Positions 35,182 to 47,295 are shown, counted from the first letter of the stretch. The stretch: DNA of 64,000 bases from Cheilinus undulatus (GCF_018320785.1 NC_054885.1:12522421-12586420), one strand, 5' to 3'. Numbers and translations are program-made. Notes: generated by a model not told the origin, from the sequence alone.

Positions 35182-38100
35182 ACAAGCAAGGTGAGTGTCT
35201 CAAATGAGGACTCGTTCACACATTATAAACCGTTAAATAAATTTGTAACTTCGAAGGCTCAAGCTAGCTAGCTTACTATGCTAATGTGACTTCAGATGTG
35301 TATGCTTACTTTCAAGGCATTTATTATGTTAACAGCTCCTTTTCATCGGTAAACCCTAAGTAATCGGACGTTTCCCCTACTACAACTTCTCTGTGTTAGC
35401 AGTAACGTCAGTTACGACGAAATGTGCCCAAAATGTGTCTTCTTAAGTAAAACTTTAAAAGAGGAAGGCTCCCAAGTGTCACGTGAAGTGTTTAATATGA
35501 GTCCACATTTTAAGAGAATTTACATTTTTTGGGACTGTTTTGATTGGGCGGGGATGCTCAGTACTATCAATCTATTACAATGTATGTATCCTGTGTTTCG
35601 GTTAAAGGCGTGACCGTGTCAACTGATGACTGCCAGTAACAAAAGATGTTGAAATCACAAGACTTCTCGCGAATGCCTCTTCGGTTGGTTTTATTAACAA
35701 GACATGTCTGGTCATGAGAATATGCCGATATTGCAGTAAATAGCTGCATAATGCCAATGAAAAATTTCCGTCTTCTCCATTTGTTGTAAAGACAGCTAAA
35801 GACTTAATTGGTCGAAAAGTCACCAATTAACACGGTAACTCATCAAACCAAATCACCTGAATCATTCTAACATTTACAAGACCACTAATAAGCTCTTATG
35901 TTCTTGCTACTCTGATAAGATTTGATTTCAGACACTAATGTTTGAGTACTTTGTTGAAAACTTGAAGTCAATAGACTTTCCTTGTACTATAAATGTTATT
36001 TGGCAAATTTAATGGCACATATCTGTAGCAGATTTCACCTGTAATAAAAGAGCTGTTATGCATTTAATGATGCCTTGTATTTCTTTCTATAAATTTCAGC
36101 AGTGCGGAGATGAAAAAGTGGTATCTGACATGCCACTTGGGAAGCTGTGACATGTCAGCATGCCATTAACATGTTGTTGTGTGCAATAAATTTTACCAGC
36201 TCCATCTTCAAACAGCATGATGCAGAAAAAAAGAGTATATGGTAGTGCTGCACAATCTGGTAATAATTTGCGATTGCAGTTATACTGGACAGTACTGCAA
36301 TTTGCAATTATGATATATTATGTAGATATTGCAAGTCTAATTTCTTGGTTATGAGGGAAGTGTATTTTTATCTTGTCTGTCTTGTAAACTGAATGACATC
36401 CCACTGAAGTTCCAGCATATGCCACTGTTCTTACTATTTATTTTTTCACTTTTAATATTGTCAAGAAGATCCTAATTTGAGGTCACAGTTCAGGCCTTAC
36501 ATAGAAAGGCAGTTCAGGCAAATCAAACAAATGATCCAACCCTTTCCTTTAATTTTGATCTAAAGATTATCAGTCATTCTGGTGGCAACATGTTTCCACC
36601 AGTGTTTGAATTTTAAAGAGTTTTCAGCCTTTTTAACACTTGATGCACTGCTGTTTTTAGGGAGATCCAGGAGTCTGAGCTGCAGAAGTTTTACAACAGA
36701 TTGGGGAAGCTTCTCCAGGGGAAGGAGCTCAGTCATGAGACTATTGACTCCCTGCAGAGGCTGCTCCTCATCCTCTCTGCCACCAAATACACCAGGGTGT
36801 AAGAGCTCCAACCCACACATTGGTTTATATACATCAAACTACTTGTGCTGTGTTGACTGTTCTCTTAAAACTAGTTGTTTATGTATAAAAATGCAAGATT
36901 TACATGAACCAACTATTTATTTTGTTGTATTTTATTTAGAATTTTATTATATTGAGCATGTCTGTAATATTGCACAATGAAATGCTGTTGAACAAAGTTT
37001 AAAAATCATATATTTATTCAAAGAGTTCATACGTGTTTTTTTGTTTAAAGCCATTCTGCCACAAAGTTAAGTTGCTCTTGTTGTGATTCACACAGATTGC
37101 CTCCGGAGCTCCAGAAGAGGTTCATATCTCTGCTCTCATCACCTGCAGAGCAGCTGCAGGTGCTGAGCTCAGCTGTGCTCAGAGAGACGTTGCCCCCCTC
37201 TGGTCAGGAAGTGAACTACAACCAGGAGAACATCTCCCAGCTGAACACCCATGCTGCTTCCCTGCTGCTCTCACAGGTGGGCAGGAATGTCAATGTTGAT
37301 GTCAGTATAGGCACACTGTAAGGTTGTCTTAACAGAGAAGACGTTTTTGCTCTCTCTTGACTGGCCTCAGCGTTCCTAAACTGTGGTAGTGTTTACTGGT
37401 AGGTCTGTTGCAGAGCTGCACATGCGTGCTACTACGTCACGTTTTGTCACTCTGGTTGGGCCGTGATAAATGTGATGGACAGAACTTTAGTCCAATCACC
37501 TTCCGAGAATTTTTCAAAATATCCTGCCATTCCAAAACGCTTTCACCTTCCCGTGTTTTAGATGTAAAGTGTAGGGTTTAAAAGTACATCGTATACCTCA
37601 CATTTATCAGTAATTTTAACAGTGCTTTGAACATTATGAATGAAGTTTTAAAGCTTTATTAAGCATGCCAGGAATGTCATGGATAAGTTTAGAAACTTTC
37701 ATCGAAGTGTTCATCCATGATTGAACATGTAAAACACATTAAAAACAAATTAAACCACACAGATGGAGCCAGATGACTCTAAAAGGTTCTGGCCCTCTTC
37801 ATCAGGGGAGATGATGTCTCACAGCAGTCTTCATCAAGAGGCATCTTTCTCTTTTTCTGGTTTCGGTGAGACGCTGTCTCTCTTTGAGTTCGGAGGAGTA
37901 GCAGAGTCTTTACGGTGTCTCTTTTTGATGTTCATCTGTGGACATCCCCCATCCTCATCATCAGCCAGCTGTCTTTTTAGCCCCTGCTTGTGGTCATTGA
38001 GGATCTGGCTGCTCTGGGCAGAATCTCTGATTCCCCACTGCTGAGGCGCGTCGGCAGGTTGCTCAGATTGAGCAGTGTTAGCCTGGGTGTTAAATGGTAA

Positions 38101-39142
38101 AACCTGGCTGCTGCTGGAGTCTGGTGGACTACTGGAACATGAACCACTGTTGTTAAATAAACCTTGTCCTGTTGTAAACTCTAGCTAAATCTTACCAAGA
38201 GGCCTTCTCAAAAATGTGAACAGCCCACCCTTATTTGACAGGTTTTCCTTGATAAAAGTGTTCTCCTTTTAAATAATCAGCTCAGCACACCTGCTGTAAT
38301 CATTGTGACTGATTTCAGTTTACAGTTTATTGATAGAAAAGAGGCTTTAAATATGCCAGAAATACTAAAAGTTGGGGGTTAATAATCAAAAAACGTATTT
38401 GTCCTATATATTTGACATATAAACAAAACATGGAATCACAAAATTCAGTTGTGGTCTGATGTAGGAAAAAAGAATGCAAAGAGTGGTATTAATTTTTCTC
38501 AGTTCAGGTTTTAAAAAGTCCTTATTTGATGTTTTATATTAATGTAGCTTTTTTTGACAAATTAACTTGGATTATAGCACAAATAGTTGGATTCGGAAAA
38601 AAAAAAACAAAGGTACAAAAGGATTAAGGTACAAAAGAAGGGTTTTGGTTGAAATTGCATTGATGTTTTGACACATAAGTTGTTTTTAGATCTAAACTTT
38701 TTCATCTTTTCGTGCAAATGTTATCCCCATTAGGCTGGATCCAGACCTGACCTGACGTCCCTTTGCGCTCAGCTCCTTCGTGGTCTCGAAGGCCGACAGT
38801 CAGAGGGATCAGCTCACTCGCTCACACACACTCTACCTATCATCAACACCATCCTCATGCACAGCCCCGAGAGCCTGACTGAAGGTAACAGCAGGGACGA
38901 TGTGGCCAGCAGATTAAACACAGTGATGATATGACATTTTCATGCACAAAATCATGTGTTTTGTAAAGTCCTTGGCTTACAAAGGAGATTATTTTATGCT
39001 GTTGTTTCTCTCCACTTGATTCATAACAGATCACGTCACCCTCTTGAGTAAAAAGTTTGTGGATTGGCTGCGTTATGCCAGCATCACTCAGGGAGGAGGG
39101 GCTTCCTCTGGAGGATTTTTCACAGGGCCGAGGTCACGCCAG
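35150..39142 (+). CDS. ap5z1: ap5z1 exons 1-5: N-terminal solenoid
   Basis: Exon 1 gives [13 protein letters not shown] and splits an Arg codon AG|G. Exon 2 gives [19 protein letters not shown] and [16 protein letters not shown]; its donor is taken at GT|GTAAGA (36,798/36,799) because that phase joins exon 3 correctly, not at the GTGTAA two bases earlier. Exon 3 holds [17 protein letters not shown], exon 4 [16 protein letters not shown], and exon 5 [17 protein letters not shown] and [11 protein letters not shown]. Introns 1 and 3 are each about 1.5 kb; intron 3 contains the minus-strand coding relic described separately. Confidence 0.94.
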
Positions 39143-42100
39143 GTAAGCAATATACTCTCCTGATTCAACACAAGAAGTGAAGAAATATAGTTTTTTCTGT
39201 TTTAGCAGTTTTTGATGATTGACTGACTACTCAACTGAAGAGAAAAGAGGCCACATATCAAAGCAGGACATGAATCTGCAAAGAGGAACGAAGGCTGACA
39301 GAGCTAGCTGCTAATGTTAGCAGGTGTGATGTGAGCTTGATATACTCTGTACAAAGTGGCTGACACTGTGACCCTGTGATTAATTTGCCTGTTTTCTAAG
39401 TCTTTTCTTTTCTTTAGACTACTGGTAAAATGCATTTTAAATAATCATTTAGCTGAATGGGGAAATAAACGCATAAGAACATCCGTAGTAGAAGGCAGAA
39501 TTTATGGTCCCAGCAATTACTGCAAGTCGTCCAGGTCCTGAAGCCCCAGACCATCACTCTACTACCATGTTTCATCATAGTTCATCTCATAAGTCCGAAA
39601 AAGGAGTAGGAAGAAGCAGAAGCTGACTGACTGTTTGACTGTTGGTATGATGTTCTCTTTATGAAATGCTGTGTTGGTTTTACACAAGATGTAATGGAAG
39701 AGTACCTTCCTAAAAGCTCAAATGTTGGCTCGCCAGTCCACAGAATATTTTCCCAGATGTCCCGAGGATCGTCAAGATGTTTTTTTTTTGTTTTGTTTTG
39801 TTTTTTAGCACATGTGAGACAGGACTTTGTGTTCATTTTGGTCAGCAATGGTTTTGGCCTCGGGACTATCCCGTGGATGCCATGTTTGCCCAGTCTCTTA
39901 CTTTTTGTTGAATCATTTGTAAAGATGCTGTTCTGGGGTTTTTTGTGACCTCCTGGATGTGCCGTTAAAGCGTTCTTGGAGTAATTTTGGTTGGCTGGCC
40001 ACTCTTAGAAAGGTTCTCCATTGTTTCAGGTTTTCCCTATTTGTGAATAATGGCTCTCAGGGTGGTTTGCTAGATTTCCAAAGCCTAAGAAATGACTTTG
40101 CACCCATTTCCAGACTGATAGATGTCAGTGACTTTGTGTCTCATCTGTTGTTGAATTTCTGTATGATAAGTTGCTTTTTAATATCTTTTAGTCCAGTTCA
40201 CTTTATCTAATACTGTAGTTTGTTTGATGATCTGGAAAATTTAAGTGTGATGAATATGCAAAGAAAAAAAAAGAATCAGGAAGGAGAGAAATATGTTTTC
40301 ACAGCTCTAAATTTAGAATTTATTCCATACTGTACCTATTTTAAATTGTTGACTTTCTTTGTCTTCCTTCTACTATCTTGTTGTATTTTTTTGTGTACAA
40401 GCTGCTCCAAGTGTACACTGTCACCTTCAGCTGGATCAAAAATAAAGCTGTTTTATTGGTTGATTGTGTTTCTGTTAGCCGGTGCCAATAGCAGAGCTGG
40501 ATGGGACCGTGTCGGGAGATTTCTTCACTGTGCTGTGCGTGGGTCAGGGTTTCACTGATGACCAGTGGATGAACGTCTACTCCTTCTCTTTGCTTCGCCA
40601 CTGGCTTCTCACCTACCACTCTGTTTCCAACGGCAATTCCACCTCAGATACAGGTATGAACCCAGAAACCTATGAGTCTAGAGACGCTCATCTTTTTGTT
40701 CTGTAGCTACAAGACAATCAGACTCAAAAATTTCAACCCTGTAGGCTTCATTCATATTAGCCGTGTCACATGACCCGCTCTGTGTTCTCATCGTCTCCAG
40801 CTCACAGGCTGCAGCTCAGCCTCTCCCTCTCACACTCCCACTCCTTCTCCAATGGTAAGATTGTGTGGAGCTTGCCTGCATGCCCGTGCCTCTGAGAAGC
40901 AGTAAAAACACAAAATAATCACTTCCTGTTTTACTTCAGGGTGGCATGGGTCAACTTATAACACCTGAGATGATCTAACAAAATCCTCTAATCAAAAATT
41001 TTTATCTTTTTATCTCACATTGATGAGTGAATGTGTTTTAAAATCTTTGTAAAATCTTTGGTAAATCTGTTTTTTCTCTTTCATCCTGTGAATTTCTTTT
41101 CTAAAGCAGTGGTTCTCAGCTGGTCTGGTTTCAGGACCCGACAATATCTCCTTAAGACAAAATCATGATTTAAAGTTTAGTCCCTCAGTTTATTTAATGA
41201 GAAATGGTCAGAAATACAAAAATGCAGGGCAAAGAAAAGCAAAAATAAAACATGTATGTTGCATTTGTTGATATCTGGGTGAGAAAAAAAGAGGAGAGAC
41301 TCACCCCTTTGCCATAAAGCCCAGATCAGTAGAGGGTTGCAGTGATGGATGCCCTCTGGAACTTTGTCCCATCTCCATACAGGATCTCTGGAGCTCAGTC
41401 AGAGAAAAATGACCTTTTTAGGAGACTTTTTTGCCTTTATTTTAAAAGTTCAGCTGAAGAGAGACAGGAAATACAAATAGAGTAGAGAGTAGAGAATAGA
41501 GTAGGGAAGACATGCACCAAACATCGCTGAGACCTGGAATTGATCCTCGACCAGTGTGTTGACCAGTTTAGTTCCAGCCATTATTACTAGTTCTAACAGA
41601 ATCAATATCATAAAATTCTCAAGCCTTTCATTGCTTTATCTCTGCTTTCTTCTCTGTTCATGTTCTTCTTTAAGACTTTCTGACAATCTTTGAATCAAAA
41701 AAGAATAGAGCCGGTGTTTTATTTAAGAATATTTCAGATACTTGTGACCTCTCCTTCCTGACTTCTCTCCCTGCAGATGATCGGTCGGAGGTGGATGGAT
41801 CGGTGGTTTCCATGGTTTCAGCGACTTCCTCCTCCAGCCGCTTGCTGCCTCCAAAGGAGCGTCTGAGAGAGAAAGCTTTCCAGTACTGCCAGCGGCTCAT
41901 CGAGCAGAGCGACCGCAGTGAGTGTGTCGGAGGTCATGTAGCTGTAAATGAAGATTTTGTCTAAACATAAACTCATACAAAGTTTTGTGACCACACATAA
42001 TATTTCACTCTTTTTTCTTTGTGTCAGAGGCGAACAAAAGGATCGATACAGACCTGCAGAAAGCGGTGAGCCTATGCGTCATGTATTATCACTAGAACAT

Positions 42101-45100
42101 GAAAACATTCAAGCCAACACGAGGTGTGCTCATAAATTTCAAACACCCAAACCTTCAGTACATGAGCAGCATTTAAAGTCAGCTTAAAATATTTCCCTAA
42201 GACTTGTCGATAAAGTCCTTGTAACCCATGACTGTTTTGTGATTCTCTCAGTGTCTGGTGGAGGCGGTGTGTATACTGGACTGTGTGTGTGAGGAGGATG
42301 CCTCGCTGGTCTTCAGGACGTTCCCGTGCATCAAGGCGCTCTTTGGCCGCCTCAGTTCAGACCTGTCGTATGCCCGAGTCCTTCTGCCCATAGCGCAGTT
42401 CTACCTCCACCATGGTGTGTAGCAGCAACAACACATCAGCACATGCAGATCTTTTCTCTGCCCTCAAGTCAAACATGTATAAAGACAGAACTATATATTT
42501 AGCCTACTTCTTTTAAGCTGATTAAACCATTCAGTTTCTTTAAGTCATAGTTGTATTGTTACTCATTTTAGGCGTTATCTAATCACGTTTATCATGTGAC
42601 CCTGATGGCATGCACGAGATTTTGATATTTAGTGTGCAAAATGCATATGTAAAGTGCCTCATAGTAAGAATGCTTTAAAATGCGTAAATTTAACAATCTG
42701 AATACCAAAAAAGTTGGGGTGCTGCATATAATGTAAATAAAAACAGAATGCAATGATTTGCAAATCTCATAAACCCATATTTGATTGATAATAGAACGTA
42801 AACATGCACAGAATTTCAAACTTTGATTCATCTGACCACTGATCAGTTTTCCATTCTGCAACAGTGCATTTTAATTAGCTTTGGCACAGAGAAGATGGCA
42901 GCATTTCTGGGACATGTTTACATATGGTTCCTTCTTTGTAAGGCACAGCTCTTACTTGTGGGTGGCATGGTAAACTGTGCTGACAGTCAACAATTTCTGG
43001 AGGTGTTCCTGATCCCATGCAGTGATTTCCAGAACAGAATCATTCCTGTTTTGAATGCAGTGCCACATTAAGATCACAAGCACCCAATACTGGCCTTCGG
43101 CCTTGTTTCTTGCACACAAAGATTTAACCAGATTCTCTGATTCTTTTGATGATATTCTGTACTGTAGATGGTGGGATATTCAGTCTTCAAAATTTTTCAT
43201 GGTGGACCATTTTTCTGAAATTGTTCCAAAATTTTACAGTTTTTTTTTGCAGATAATTAAATCTCTTCTCATCTTTACTTCTGAGACTTCTGAGATCTTT
43301 ACTTCCTTTCCAAAATGCTCCTTCAATTTCCCTCTGGATTAATAAAGTGCCAGCCAGTTGCCAATTAACCCAATACCTTTTTATCCTATTTGTTAAGGTA
43401 TTCCTGGCAAATAAAGAAGTGGCATCACAGCATGACAGCCTCATATCTGCAATACTTGAGACCTCCGTCATCAAACATGCCTTAGATCAGGACTATAAAA
43501 AAATCAAGAACTTTATCTAACAGTGTCATCCACAGACTTGCTTCCACAGAACATTTACATTCGAACATGTGCTCCAACTCGTTCAGGTGAGACAGCTGCA
43601 GTGGACTGTGAGAGTGTGTGGAGCCTGGTGTTTGGTCGACTCCCCGCTGAGCTGTTCAACGACCACTTCCTGGCACACGAGCTTCTGCGCTTTCTTCGTC
43701 TGAACCTGGAGAGCCTGCAGCTCCGTGTCCCACAGTACACCCGGTCCTTCCCGAATCTGCTGAAGGTGAAAACCAGCATTTATACTTTAGTTATTCTCAA
43801 AACAGATTGCGTAAGTATGACACTGATCTACTGCCAACTGTCTTTTCTTTCATCCCTGCAGTTCTTGGCGTGGGACAGCCCAGCAACAGTGGATGACTTT
43901 GTGGATCTGCTGCCCTCTCTGGTGACGACTGGAACTGCAGTGGAGCTCCTTCATACTTTGCTGGACCTGCCGTGTCTGTCTGCCACACTGGTTTTACAGC
44001 TCAGGTGCATGCAGAGAACACAACAGAACTGCCAAATAGAGTCTGATTTGCTTCTTTTCTTTAACAACAATCTCGTTGGTTTTGTGTGTTCAGATCAGCT
44101 TGTCTGCCCATCTCTGACACAGCTGGACGTCCCCTCCTCTCACTCGATGCATTTCGCAGCACTTCTTACCGAGGGCTTTTCCTCTTCCTGCTTCGAGGGG
44201 AAGCAGGTTCAGGTAATAACTGATTACTTTTTAATTTTGTCTGTGCTAAGCTAAGCTAAGCTAACCAGTTGCCTGTCAAGTGTTACAGAATCATCATTTT
44301 CATTCTTCCTTTTAGAAAAGTAGTTTAGTAGTTTTTCTAGATATTTTATTGCTGCCTGTCTTTCCTAGGTGACACTATAGACCGACTGAGCACTCTTCAT
44401 GAGCTACTAGCCGAGGCTGCTGATTGGCCAAGAGTCATTCATTGTGCCCAGACCGTCCCTGTGCTCCTCCACATTTTCTTCAACACAGCCACCAAGGTCA
44501 AGAGTTTAAATGTTCTCCCTTTACTACTTATAAATCTAAAACTTCAGCACATTGAACAGCTGGCTGTTTTGTTTAAGTGCATAAAAAATGATGTCTGTGC
44601 TTGTTTTCTAGGTAGCAGATGATAAGCTTTTAGCACACTTGATTTTGGTGATCCTGGAGAGAAGCGGCCTCCTCCTAAATATGCCAAAATACATCCAAGA
44701 GATTCACAGGTAAGCATATGCAGGTTAGCTGAAGTGTAACTTCCTTGTGATATCACTCTGTCCTCACTTTCTCTCTTTTTCTCTAGGGTTTTCAGTAGCC
44801 ACCTTCTGAGGCTCTGCAAGCTTCACCCCTCTCTGGTGGTCGACCAATCTCACGAGTTGCTGGAGTTTTCTGGAGCTACAGCCAACGTCTACAGCAAGGA
44901 AGAAGTCTACACACATGTGGTAACAAAGCTTTATGTGTGTGATTATGGATGACAAAGAGGACAGGGATGCTTGTTTATAGATCTAGTTTTTCCTTAAAGC
45001 TCCTGCAAGGAGTTTGAAAAATGGTTATAGAGCAAATCCATATAAGATGATCAATGACAACATGAGTTGTTTCAGTTGCTTTCAATGCCTGGAATCTTAC

Positions 45101-47174
45101 ATGCTGCAGAAATAGCCTTTTTCTGTAAATATTTCACTGCAAAAATCACCTACAGTTGATGCTCAGGCTGGAGTTATACTTTCTGTTTAATATAAAAATG
45201 TGGGAAAAAGAAATTTGGTGTTTTCATTTCATATTTTAAAGTTTGCATCTCATATTTAACCTTATGAGTTTGACTTTTTATTTCATTTTTGGCCTTTTCA
45301 GTTCACAATGTTGACTTTTTATTTTATATTTGAACTTTTAGATTACATTTTTTAATTTGAAGTCTTGTTTTGATATTCTAAACTCATTGAATTTTATCTC
45401 ACATTTGACTCCTAACTTTGAGTTTTAATCCCATATTTTGGCCTTTTGGACTCAAATTTTGAAGTTTTAAACACAATTTAACATTATAACTCATATTTTG
45501 ATGTTTTAAACACATTTTAAAATTTTTAACTCATACTTTGACATTTTAAACTCACTATTTCAACTCTCATATGCCTTTTAAAAACATTTGGACTTTTTTT
45601 ATATTTGAACTTTTAGATTAAAATTTTTACTTTGATTTTAAATCCCAAATTTCGACCTTTTAGACTCAGAATTTAACATTTTAACTCAGATTTTGACTTT
45701 TAAAACTTATGATTTTAAGTTTTCTCATGTTGATCTTAAAAAAAATCATGTTTTCAACTTTCTCTTATATATTTTCCTTTTAACAACATTATTTTGGCTT
45801 ATAATTTTGTGTTTTGACCTTCAGAACTAATAAATTTGACTTTTTATCATATCTTTAAACATATCATTATGACTTTTTAAAATCTCTGAATCATTTATAG
45901 TCAGGGCTAAGTTTGACTTTTTTCCCGCATAACTCATCACTGGAGAAAATGAGGTTGACCCTGTTAGAATCTCAGCTTAGACCTAAATTCAGAATCCAGC
46001 TCCTGCTGTGATTGAGTTTGACACCCCTGCTGATAACGGCCACAGTGTTTGGCTTTAATTTGTGGCTGTGTTAACTGGTGACTTTCAGTCGATGCATCAA
46101 ACCAATGCAGTCATTCAGGAAGGAGTCGGACATTTCTCAATCAGAAGGTCGGGGGTTCAGTTCCCAGCTTCTGCAGTCATCCGTCAGTGTGTCCTTGGGC
46201 AAGACACTTCTCCCCTTTTTGCTCCCACTGCTGCATTGGTGTGAATGTTTGGATGCATATGAATGGAGTAGTTATTTCTAGGGCTGTCAAATGAATCAAA
46301 TTTGTAATTGTGATTTATCCCAGAATTTCAGTAATCAACCAAGCACTGCTAGGAATGTGCCTTCATGTTCTATCAGTCTAAAAGGTTAGCACATCTGTTA
46401 GTTATTTTCAGTCCAGTGTCATCTTTTTGAGTCTTGTATACAGTGATTTTTTTCGAATTTATTTCTGGTTGTGCTTTTGTAGTCCATTAAAAAATAGTTG
46501 ACAATTGTACAGTATAAAAACATATATAAAACAACATTTTAATCAACCACACCACTCCTTCACTACTTTGATGGGTGAAATAAGGCAGCACTTGATAACA
46601 TAATATTCTTGAATATTCTCTCCAGGTGTGGGTGCTGGGGGAGTACCTCTCTGTGTCCTGTGACTCCCGCTGCTCCGTGAGGCTCATCACTTCCTGTTTT
46701 GAGACGCTTGAGGCAGTGCTGTTTGAGATCACTTCCTCTGCCCCGCCACCTGGAGCAGTTTGCCCCGCCCCCAGAGTCATCACCACTCTAATGAGCGCCC
46801 TGGCCAAGCTGGCGTCCAGATCACATGACCTTATACCTCGGTGACTGACATCACCACATTTATATCTTTTACTAATATTAAGTAATGTATTGTGATCCTA
46901 TAAGGTGTTTTTGTCTCCTAGGGTGTCTTTGTTCTTCTCCAAGCTGAAAACGGCCACAAGAGGCGGGTCAGTGCCCTGGTGTACCAATGAGGAGGATCTT
47001 GTTGCCATAGTAACAAGAGGGGAAGAGCTCTGGTCACTGCTGAAGGCGCCGGGTGTGGCTCAGAGCGTCCTGACTCCGCCTTCACATATCACGACACCTC
47101 AGTGGCACAGAGACACCAACGTCGCCATGCCTCTTCAGCTGCGTGCTCTCACCAGCCTCACACACTCACAGTGA
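35150..47174 (+). CDS. ap5z1: ap5z1: AP-5 complex subunit zeta-1, complete
   Basis: AP5Z1 (SPG48, KIAA0415) is the large zeta subunit of the AP-5 adaptor, which works with SPG11 and SPG15/ZFYVE26 at late endosomes and lysosomes (known). Exons: 35150-35190, 36661-36798, 37096-37276, 38734-38884, 39030-39142, 40479-40653, 40801-40854, 41777-41917, 42028-42065, 42252-42414, 43587-43765, 43862-44004, 44094-44212, 44369-44496, 44612-44709, 44787-44919, 46626-46840, 46922-47174 (stop TGA 47172-47174). All phases close and the sum is 2,463 nt = 820 aa; human is 807. Motifs shared with the human protein include [61 protein letters not shown]-like [14 protein letters not shown] and the final SVLTPP and [10 protein letters not shown]. 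The protein is alpha-solenoid in character with no membrane segment. An AATAAA lies at 47,296-47,301. Confidence 0.96.
37655..38146 (-). pseudogene. unidentified coding-like relic with poly(A) signal in ap5z1 intron 3
   Basis: Minus strand from an AACAACAG acceptor-like site (38,147) an open frame of about 108 codons reads as protein-like, hydrophilic sequence with basic clusters: [61 protein letters not shown], then stop. One frame over, coding-like text continues ([15 protein letters not shown]) to a second stop at about 37,781. An AATAAA follows on the same strand at 37,660-37,655. This resembles the last exon or retrocopy of a nuclear protein's C-terminus with one frameshift. I do not recognise the parent gene. 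Confidence 0.4.
39480..40270 (-). mobile_element. Tc1-like transposon relic (ap5z1 intron 5)
   Basis: Minus-strand translation shows both transposase parts in several frames: [17 protein letters not shown] (DNA-binding half) near 40,020-39,950, and [20 protein letters not shown] plus [12 protein letters not shown] (catalytic start) near 39,785-39,650. The end near 40,220-40,265 (TTTGATGATCTGGAAAATTT) matches the element at 56.9-58.0 kb. Frameshifted and truncated. Confidence 0.75.
40479..42414 (+). CDS. ap5z1: ap5z1 exons 6-10: central solenoid
   Basis: Exon 6 reads [19 protein letters not shown] and [20 protein letters not shown]. Exon 7 (54 nt, 40,801-40,854) encodes a Leu/Ser/His-rich piece ([14 protein letters not shown]) absent from the mammalian protein as I know it; being 3n long it may be a cassette exon. 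Exon 8 has [20 protein letters not shown], exon 9 is only 38 nt (RIDTDLQKA), and exon 10 reads [20 protein letters not shown] and [16 protein letters not shown]. Intron 5 carries a Tc1-like relic and intron 10 another. Confidence 0.93.
42695..43390 (-). mobile_element. Tc1-like transposon relic (ap5z1 intron 10)
   Basis: Same subfamily as 16.5 and 34.2 kb. The left end carries CCAAAAAAGTTGGGGTGCTG and AACAGAATGCAATGATTTGC; the minus strand contains [12 protein letters not shown] and [16 protein letters not shown], after which the frame jumps straight to the terminal sequence. Frameshifted; no intact transposase. Confidence 0.75.
43587..44919 (+). CDS. ap5z1: ap5z1 exons 11-16: compact C-terminal half
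   Basis: Six exons are separated by short introns (77-156 nt). Landmarks are [20 protein letters not shown] and [11 protein letters not shown] (exon 11), FLAWDSP and [16 protein letters not shown] (12), [19 protein letters not shown] (13), [18 protein letters not shown] (14), [13 protein letters not shown] (15) and [17 protein letters not shown] (16). Exon 13 starts at 44,094 and reads RSACLPIS; a longer open frame running through this area is an intron read-through in a different phase. Intron 11 (96 nt) is stop-free and in frame (see findings). Confidence 0.94.
45180..46035. repeat. T-rich dispersed repeat (ap5z1 intron 16)
   Basis: Repeats of TTTTAACTCATATTTTGAC and GACTTTTTATTTCAT-like words over 0.8 kb, ending in TTGAGTTTGACACCCCTGCT. 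Related in its end to the A-rich repeat at 14.3-14.9 kb. No coding content. Confidence 0.55.
46090..46265 (+). repeat. tRNA-derived SINE-like element
   Basis: GGTCGGGGGTTCAGTTCCC contains a pol III B-box (GGTTCAGTTCC), followed by GTGTCCTTGGGCAAGACACT and CTGCATTGGTGTGAATG, a signature seen across teleost SINE/MITE families. The 5' half is degraded. Confidence 0.55.
46626..47174 (+). CDS. ap5z1: ap5z1 exons 17-18: C-terminus
   Basis: Exon 17 (46,626-46,840) reads [32 protein letters not shown] and [15 protein letters not shown]. Exon 18 (46,922-47,174) gives [35 protein letters not shown] and [18 protein letters not shown] before TGA. The C-terminus aligns with the human one apart from the last few residues. 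The preceding intron (44,920-46,625) is filled by a T-rich degenerate repeat and a SINE-like element. Confidence 0.95.
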
Positions 47175-47295
47175 CACACAAACATTCACTGATACACAAC
47201 AAACAAAGGTACACAATCATTTTTCACTTGAATCAAATTATGATTTCTTAATGAAATGCCACTTAAAAATTTGATTTTTGCACATCATTTTTGTA

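Noticed and set aside
36560..36980. Open frames on both strands around 36.6-37.0 kb
   Set aside because: They are shadows of ap5z1 exon 2. Only the plus-strand 36,661-36,798 segment fits the family and the splice signals.
41105..41600. DNA-transposon-like start (AAGCAGTGGTTCTCAGCTGG) in ap5z1 intron 7
   Set aside because: The word is common at the ends of fish repeats, but no partner terminus was found, so the element's extent cannot be supported.
43523..44254. 243-codon open frame as a single exon or intronless gene
   Set aside because: It is ap5z1 exons 11 and 12 joined through a stop-free intron plus an out-of-phase continuation. The AP5Z1 alignment requires splicing at 43,765 and 44,004.
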